9,086 nucleotides of DNA from assembly GCA_025357355.1 (NCBI GenBank), contig JANXPK010000590.1:1-9086 (forward strand), read 5' to 3'. Shown here piece after piece: positions 6,851 through 9,086 of the stretch. A program made the position numbers and the translations under genes. Origin of the DNA: Rhodobacterales bacterium (GTDB lineage: Bacteria > Pseudomonadota > Alphaproteobacteria > Rhodobacterales > Rhodobacteraceae). Position 1 is the first letter of the stretch; each line of letters opens with the position of its first letter. A model generated the notes under the pieces. That model saw nothing but the letters and a program-made list of their open reading frames with translations. It was not told the origin of the DNA and searched no databases.

Positions 6851-6971
6851 CCTTCGCCACCGGTGCCAGAGGACCGGCTGATGCAGGCTTCGGGGGAGCC
6901 CTCATCGGTCCGATTGCCGCCGCGCGCCAGCGCAAGGCAAGGGGGGTTGGGCTGGGCACTGTGGTGACGCA

Positions 6972-7035
6972 GGGGAGGCGCCTGCCTGGGGCGGGCGCAG
7001 AAGGCGCCTGCCCGGGGGCAGGCAGGCGCCTCCCC
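6972..7035. repeat. Nested GC-rich inverted repeat with three copies of aggcgcctgcc
   Basis: A 16-base arm at 6972-6987 is perfectly complementary to 7020-7035. Inside it lies a second hairpin, 6989-6998 against 7004-7013, with a 5-base loop and a single G-T pair. The word aggcgcctgcc occurs at 6976-6986 and 7002-7012 in direct orientation and at 7021-7031 inverted, so the middle copy can pair with the right copy instead (7003-7012 with 7021-7030, perfect). The region can therefore switch between alternative folds. The G-T pair would be G-U in a plus-strand RNA but C-A in a minus-strand RNA, so the inner hairpin fits a plus-strand transcript slightly better. No transposase gene accompanies it; it may be a REP-like or MITE-like dispersed element. 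Confidence 0.8.
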
Positions 7036-7058
7036 GATAGGCTTTGGCCTATCGGGGA
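7031..7058. repeat. Perfect 12-bp stem-loop adjoining the repeat cluster
   Basis: The arm tccccgataggc at 7031-7042 pairs perfectly with 7047-7058 across a 4-base loop (7043-7046, tttg). Its left arm overlaps the last five bases of the right arm of the large inverted repeat, so the two structures are mutually exclusive at the shared bases. No T-run follows on either strand, so an intrinsic terminator is not indicated, although it could still stop or protect folC transcripts arriving on the minus strand. Confidence 0.8.
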
Positions 7059-7084
7059 AGGGAAGGCAGGGAGCTGATGCAAGG

Positions 7085-7216
7085 TCAGACTCCGTAGCTT
7101 TGGCCGCGCAGTGAACGCTTGAAGGGACATCGTGCTCTTGCCGCGCTGAGGATCAGCGTCCGGGCAGTGGCGTGGGAGAGGTTGTCGCCATCGACCAGCA
7201 GGGCGGCGCGGGGTCT
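7085..7216 (-). pseudogene. Remnant resembling the N-terminal strand of an NYN (PIN-like nuclease) domain protein
   Basis: On the minus strand, downstream of folC, one frame encodes a stretch centred on 7207-7181 reading AALLVDGDNLS followed by HATARTLILSAAR. The LLVDGDN pattern is the hallmark first strand of NYN-domain proteins, where the first Asp is a predicted metal-binding catalytic residue. The frame stops at 7087-7085 only 35 codons after that Asp, far short of a whole domain, and no ATG, GTG or TTG lies in frame between the folC stop and the motif. It therefore looks like a decayed or interrupted gene rather than an expressed one. The inverted-repeat cluster begins less than 30 bases beyond the stop, which may mark the site of disruption. 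The match rests on one short motif and may be coincidental. Confidence 0.4.
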
Positions 7217-7329
7217 GGATACGATATCGGCGCCTGCATGGTCGGGACAGATGGCGCGCAGGACTGTGGCGAATTGCAGGATTGAAAAGCTGCGTTCGGA
7301 TGGGGGCAGAGGTTGGGATGAGCCCGGGT

Positions 7330-8607
7330 CTACCCATTCTCCCTGAGCACCGTGCCCGCCAGGTAAAGTGAGCCGCAGATCAGGACCCTGGCTTCGGGAT
7401 CATGGGCGGCGATTTCGGCGAGGGCTGCGGCGACGGAAACTGCGGTGGTGGCGGCGATGCCGGCGGCTTGGGCGGCGGCGCGGGTGGTCTCGGCGGGCAG
7501 GGTGTTCTTCTCGCCCGGGATCGAGACGGAGGTGAGGGTGGTGGCTTGGGCAGCGAGAGGGGTCATGTAGCCCAGCACATCCTTGGTGTTGATCATGCCG
7601 CAGATCAGGTGGGTGGGGCGTTTGGGCATCCTTGCCAGCGTGGCGGCAATGGCGGCGCCGCCGGCGGGGTTGTGGCCGCCGTCGAGCCAGAGCTCGATCT
7701 TGGGGGCCGAAACGGCAAGGGGGCCTACGCGCAGGCGCTGCATGCGGGCGGGCCAGACGGCGCGGGTGACGGCGGCTTCGCAGGCCTGCGTGTCGAAGCC
7801 GAGGTGGCGCAGGGTGGCGATGGCGGCACCGGCGTTCTGGATCTGGTGCGGGCCGGGGAGGTTGGGGAGGGGGAGGTCGAGGAGGCCGCGCTCGTCCTGA
7901 AAGACCATGCGGCCGGACTCTTCGGCGATGTGCCAGTGCTGGCCATAGGCGAGGATGGGGGCGCCCATGCGGGCCGCCTGGCGTTCGATCACCTCCAGCC
8001 CGGCGTCCTCTTGCGGGCCTATCACGACGGGGATGCCGCGTTTGATGATGCCGGCCTTTTCGAACGCGATCTCGGGCAGGGTTTCGCCGAGGTATTGCTG
8101 ATGGTCGATCGAGACCGGGGTGATGATCGAGACGCGGGGGGTGATGACGTTGGTGGCATCAAGGCGCCCGCCGAGGCCGACCTCCAGCAGGGTCCAGTCG
8201 GCGGGCGTGCGGGCGAAGGCAAGGAAGGCGGCGCAGGTGGTGATTTCGAAGAAGGTGATTTCGGCGGGGCCATTGGCCTGCACGCATTCGTCCAAAAGGG
8301 CGGTCAGGGCGGGTTCGGTAATCAACGCACCGGCGAGGCGGATGCGTTCGTGAAAGCGGGCGAGGTGGGGGGAGGTGTAGGCGTGGACGCGCGCCCCGGC
8401 AGATTCCAGACCGGCGCGCAGCATGGCCTGGGTCGAGCCTTTGCCATTGGTGCCCGCGATGTGGATGGTGGGCGAGATACGGCGTTCGGGGTGGTCAAGG
8501 GCATCCAGCAGGCGGTGGACGCGGTCAAGGGTCAGGTCAATGACCTTGGGGTGCAGGGTCATCATCCGTTCGAGGACGGCGTCGGAACCAGAAGAGGTCG
8601 CGGTCAT
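7330..8607 (-). CDS. folC: Bifunctional folylpolyglutamate synthase / dihydrofolate synthase
   Basis: Cytoplasmic Mur-ligase-family enzyme that adds L-glutamate to dihydropteroate (giving dihydrofolate) and then further glutamates to reduced folates, using ATP. The 425 residues match the usual FolC length. The P-loop GTNGKGS is at 52-58, then AYTSPHLARFHERI at 77-90, a FEIT segment near 120, the family motif EVGLGGRLDATN at 142-153, SIDHQQYLG at 166-174 and FEKAGIIK at 182-189, whose Lys184 corresponds to the carbamylated lysine of this family. WLDGGHNPAG near 310-320 belongs to the C-terminal glutamate-ligase domain, so both domains are present and intact. The start at 8607 shares an ATGA overlap with the accD stop, giving the common accD-folC arrangement; Met15/16 are less likely starts. 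No clear terminator follows the stop at 7330. Confidence 0.97.
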   Translation of the reverse strand: MTATSSGSDAVLERMMTLHPKVIDLTLDRVHRLLDALDHPERRISPTIHIAGTNGKGSTQAMLRAGLESAGARVHAYTSPHLARFHERIRLAGALITEPALTALLDECVQANGPAEITFFEITTCAAFLAFARTPADWTLLEVGLGGRLDATNVITPRVSIITPVSIDHQQYLGETLPEIAFEKAGIIKRGIPVVIGPQEDAGLEVIERQAARMGAPILAYGQHWHIAEESGRMVFQDERGLLDLPLPNLPGPHQIQNAGAAIATLRHLGFDTQACEAAVTRAVWPARMQRLRVGPLAVSAPKIELWLDGGHNPAGGAAIAATLARMPKRPTHLICGMINTKDVLGYMTPLAAQATTLTSVSIPGEKNTLPAETTRAAAQAAGIAATTAVSVAAALAEIAAHDPEARVLICGSLYLAGTVLRENG

Positions 8608-9086
8608 TTTGCGGCGACAGGCGCCGGGGTGACGGGATCGGGAGTGACGGGGGCGGGCAGGTCACCCTTGATGGCGGGGGGCAGGCCCGTCAGCAGACGC
8701 AGGATCGTCACCAGATCCTCGCGCAGGTTCTTGCGGTGGGTGACGCGGTCGAGCATGCCGTGGTCCAGCAGGTATTCGGCGCGCTGGAAGCCCTCGGGCA
8801 GTTTTTCGCGGATGGTCTGTTCGATGACGCGGCTGCCGGCGAAGCCGATGATGGCGCCGGGTTCCGCGAGCGCCACGTCGCCGAGCATGGCGAAGGAGGC
8901 GGTGACGCCGCCGGTGGTGGGATCGGTGAGCACGACGATGTAGGGCAGGCCCTTTTCGCGCACCTTGTCGACGGCGACGGTGGTGCGCGCCATTTGCATG
9001 AGCGACAGGATGCCTTCCTGCATGCGCGCGCCGCCGGAGGACGGCAGCACGATCAGCGGGGCTTCCTGCAGGACGGACAGTTCGGC
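8604..9086 (-). CDS. accD: Acetyl-CoA carboxylase carboxyltransferase subunit beta (partial, N-terminus beyond window)
   Basis: Carboxyltransferase beta subunit, which with AccA moves the carboxyl group from biotin on AccB to acetyl-CoA to make malonyl-CoA, the first committed step of fatty acid synthesis. Only the last 160 residues are here; the zinc-finger N-terminus lies beyond 9086. The crotonase-like carboxyltransferase core is obvious: PSSGGARMQEGILSLMQMA near the window edge, YIVVLTDPTTGGVTASFAML in the middle and GAIIGFAGSRVIEQTI, then LPEGFQRAEYLLDHGMLD. The Gly-Gly pairs form the oxyanion holes of this fold. The final 25 or so residues are a proline/alanine/valine-rich tail (APVTPDPVTPAPVAAK), which is variable in this family. 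Its stop overlaps the folC start by ATGA, so the two are translationally coupled. Confidence 0.96.
   Translation of the reverse strand, partial: AELSVLQEAPLIVLPSSGGARMQEGILSLMQMARTTVAVDKVREKGLPYIVVLTDPTTGGVTASFAMLGDVALAEPGAIIGFAGSRVIEQTIREKLPEGFQRAEYLLDHGMLDRVTHRKNLREDLVTILRLLTGLPPAIKGDLPAPVTPDPVTPAPVAAK

Larger units (their letters stand above)
6634..6970. other. Intergenic stretch with no convincing gene
   Basis: Open frames cross it on both strands, but they have no recognisable domain, and the minus frame is arginine/proline-rich. Besides the ribosome binding site and possible promoter listed separately, I see only short palindromes (for example GTTAAC near 6770 and a 4-bp-arm repeat ccacttgtgg near 6704-6713). 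The section from about 6850 to 6970 may belong to the same repeated element as the inverted-repeat cluster that follows. Confidence 0.5.

Noticed and set aside
6972..7035. CRISPR array or tandem repeat
   Set aside because: The repeated 11-base word occurs only three times with mixed orientation and no regular spacers; the pattern is of inverted repeats.
6844..7077. A 77-codon plus-strand open frame through the repeat cluster
   Set aside because: No ribosome binding site or domain is visible, and its sequence is largely dictated by the inverted repeats; better explained as part of a repeat than as a gene.
6822..7337. A 171-codon minus-strand open frame spanning the gap after folC
   Set aside because: It is arginine/proline-rich with no domain, passes straight through the hairpin cluster, and is in a different frame from the NYN-like motif. 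Its internal segment from about 7132 may recur with the repeat element, but I cannot show it is translated.
7402..8943. A 513-codon open frame on the plus strand opposite folC and accD
   Set aside because: It is glycine/aspartate-rich low-complexity sequence antisense to two confidently identified genes; long antisense frames are expected from the codon bias of GC-rich genes.

Overview
This is a GC-rich window in which every convincing gene lies on the minus strand, so it reads from high to low coordinates. Gene content and protein style (an accD-folC pair, a YdcSTUV-type ABC transporter, an HPP-CBS membrane protein) suggest an alphaproteobacterium, probably of the Rhodobacteraceae. That placement is an inference from resemblance, not from a database search.

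Layout in transcription order. (1) 9086-7330 holds the C-terminal part of accD (acetyl-CoA carboxylase carboxyltransferase beta subunit, running off the window) and folC (folylpolyglutamate/dihydrofolate synthase), joined by an ATGA stop/start overlap. (2) 7329-6634 is a roughly 700-base stretch with no intact gene. It holds a remnant resembling the first strand of an NYN/PIN-like nuclease domain, a dense cluster of GC-rich inverted repeats (6972-7058) and a possible promoter. (3) 6633-4016 is a tightly packed four-gene unit: an unrecognised 111-residue acidic protein, an HPP membrane protein with two CBS domains, a single-domain GAF protein and an alpha/beta hydrolase. Two junctions are ATGA overlaps and the third is a one-base gap. 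(4) 3914-1 is an ABC importer of the spermidine/putrescine-like class in the order binding protein, ATPase, permease 1, permease 2. Its second permease is cut by the window edge. An 11-bp perfect stem-loop separates the binding-protein gene from the ATPase gene.

How the genes may work together. AccD and FolC are housekeeping (fatty acid and folate metabolism). The importer has every core part and should take up a small cationic or amine-like solute, but its substrate cannot be read from sequence. The four-gene unit pairs a membrane protein and regulatory-type ligand-binding domains (CBS, GAF) with a hydrolase, immediately upstream of the importer and on the same strand. This may be a regulated uptake-and-processing locus, or two independent operons separated by the 101-base gap at 3915-4015.

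The most unusual parts are the inverted-repeat cluster with its neighbouring gene remnant, and the coupled unknown/HPP-CBS/GAF/hydrolase unit. I found no CRISPR array, tRNA, rRNA, transposase or phage gene.
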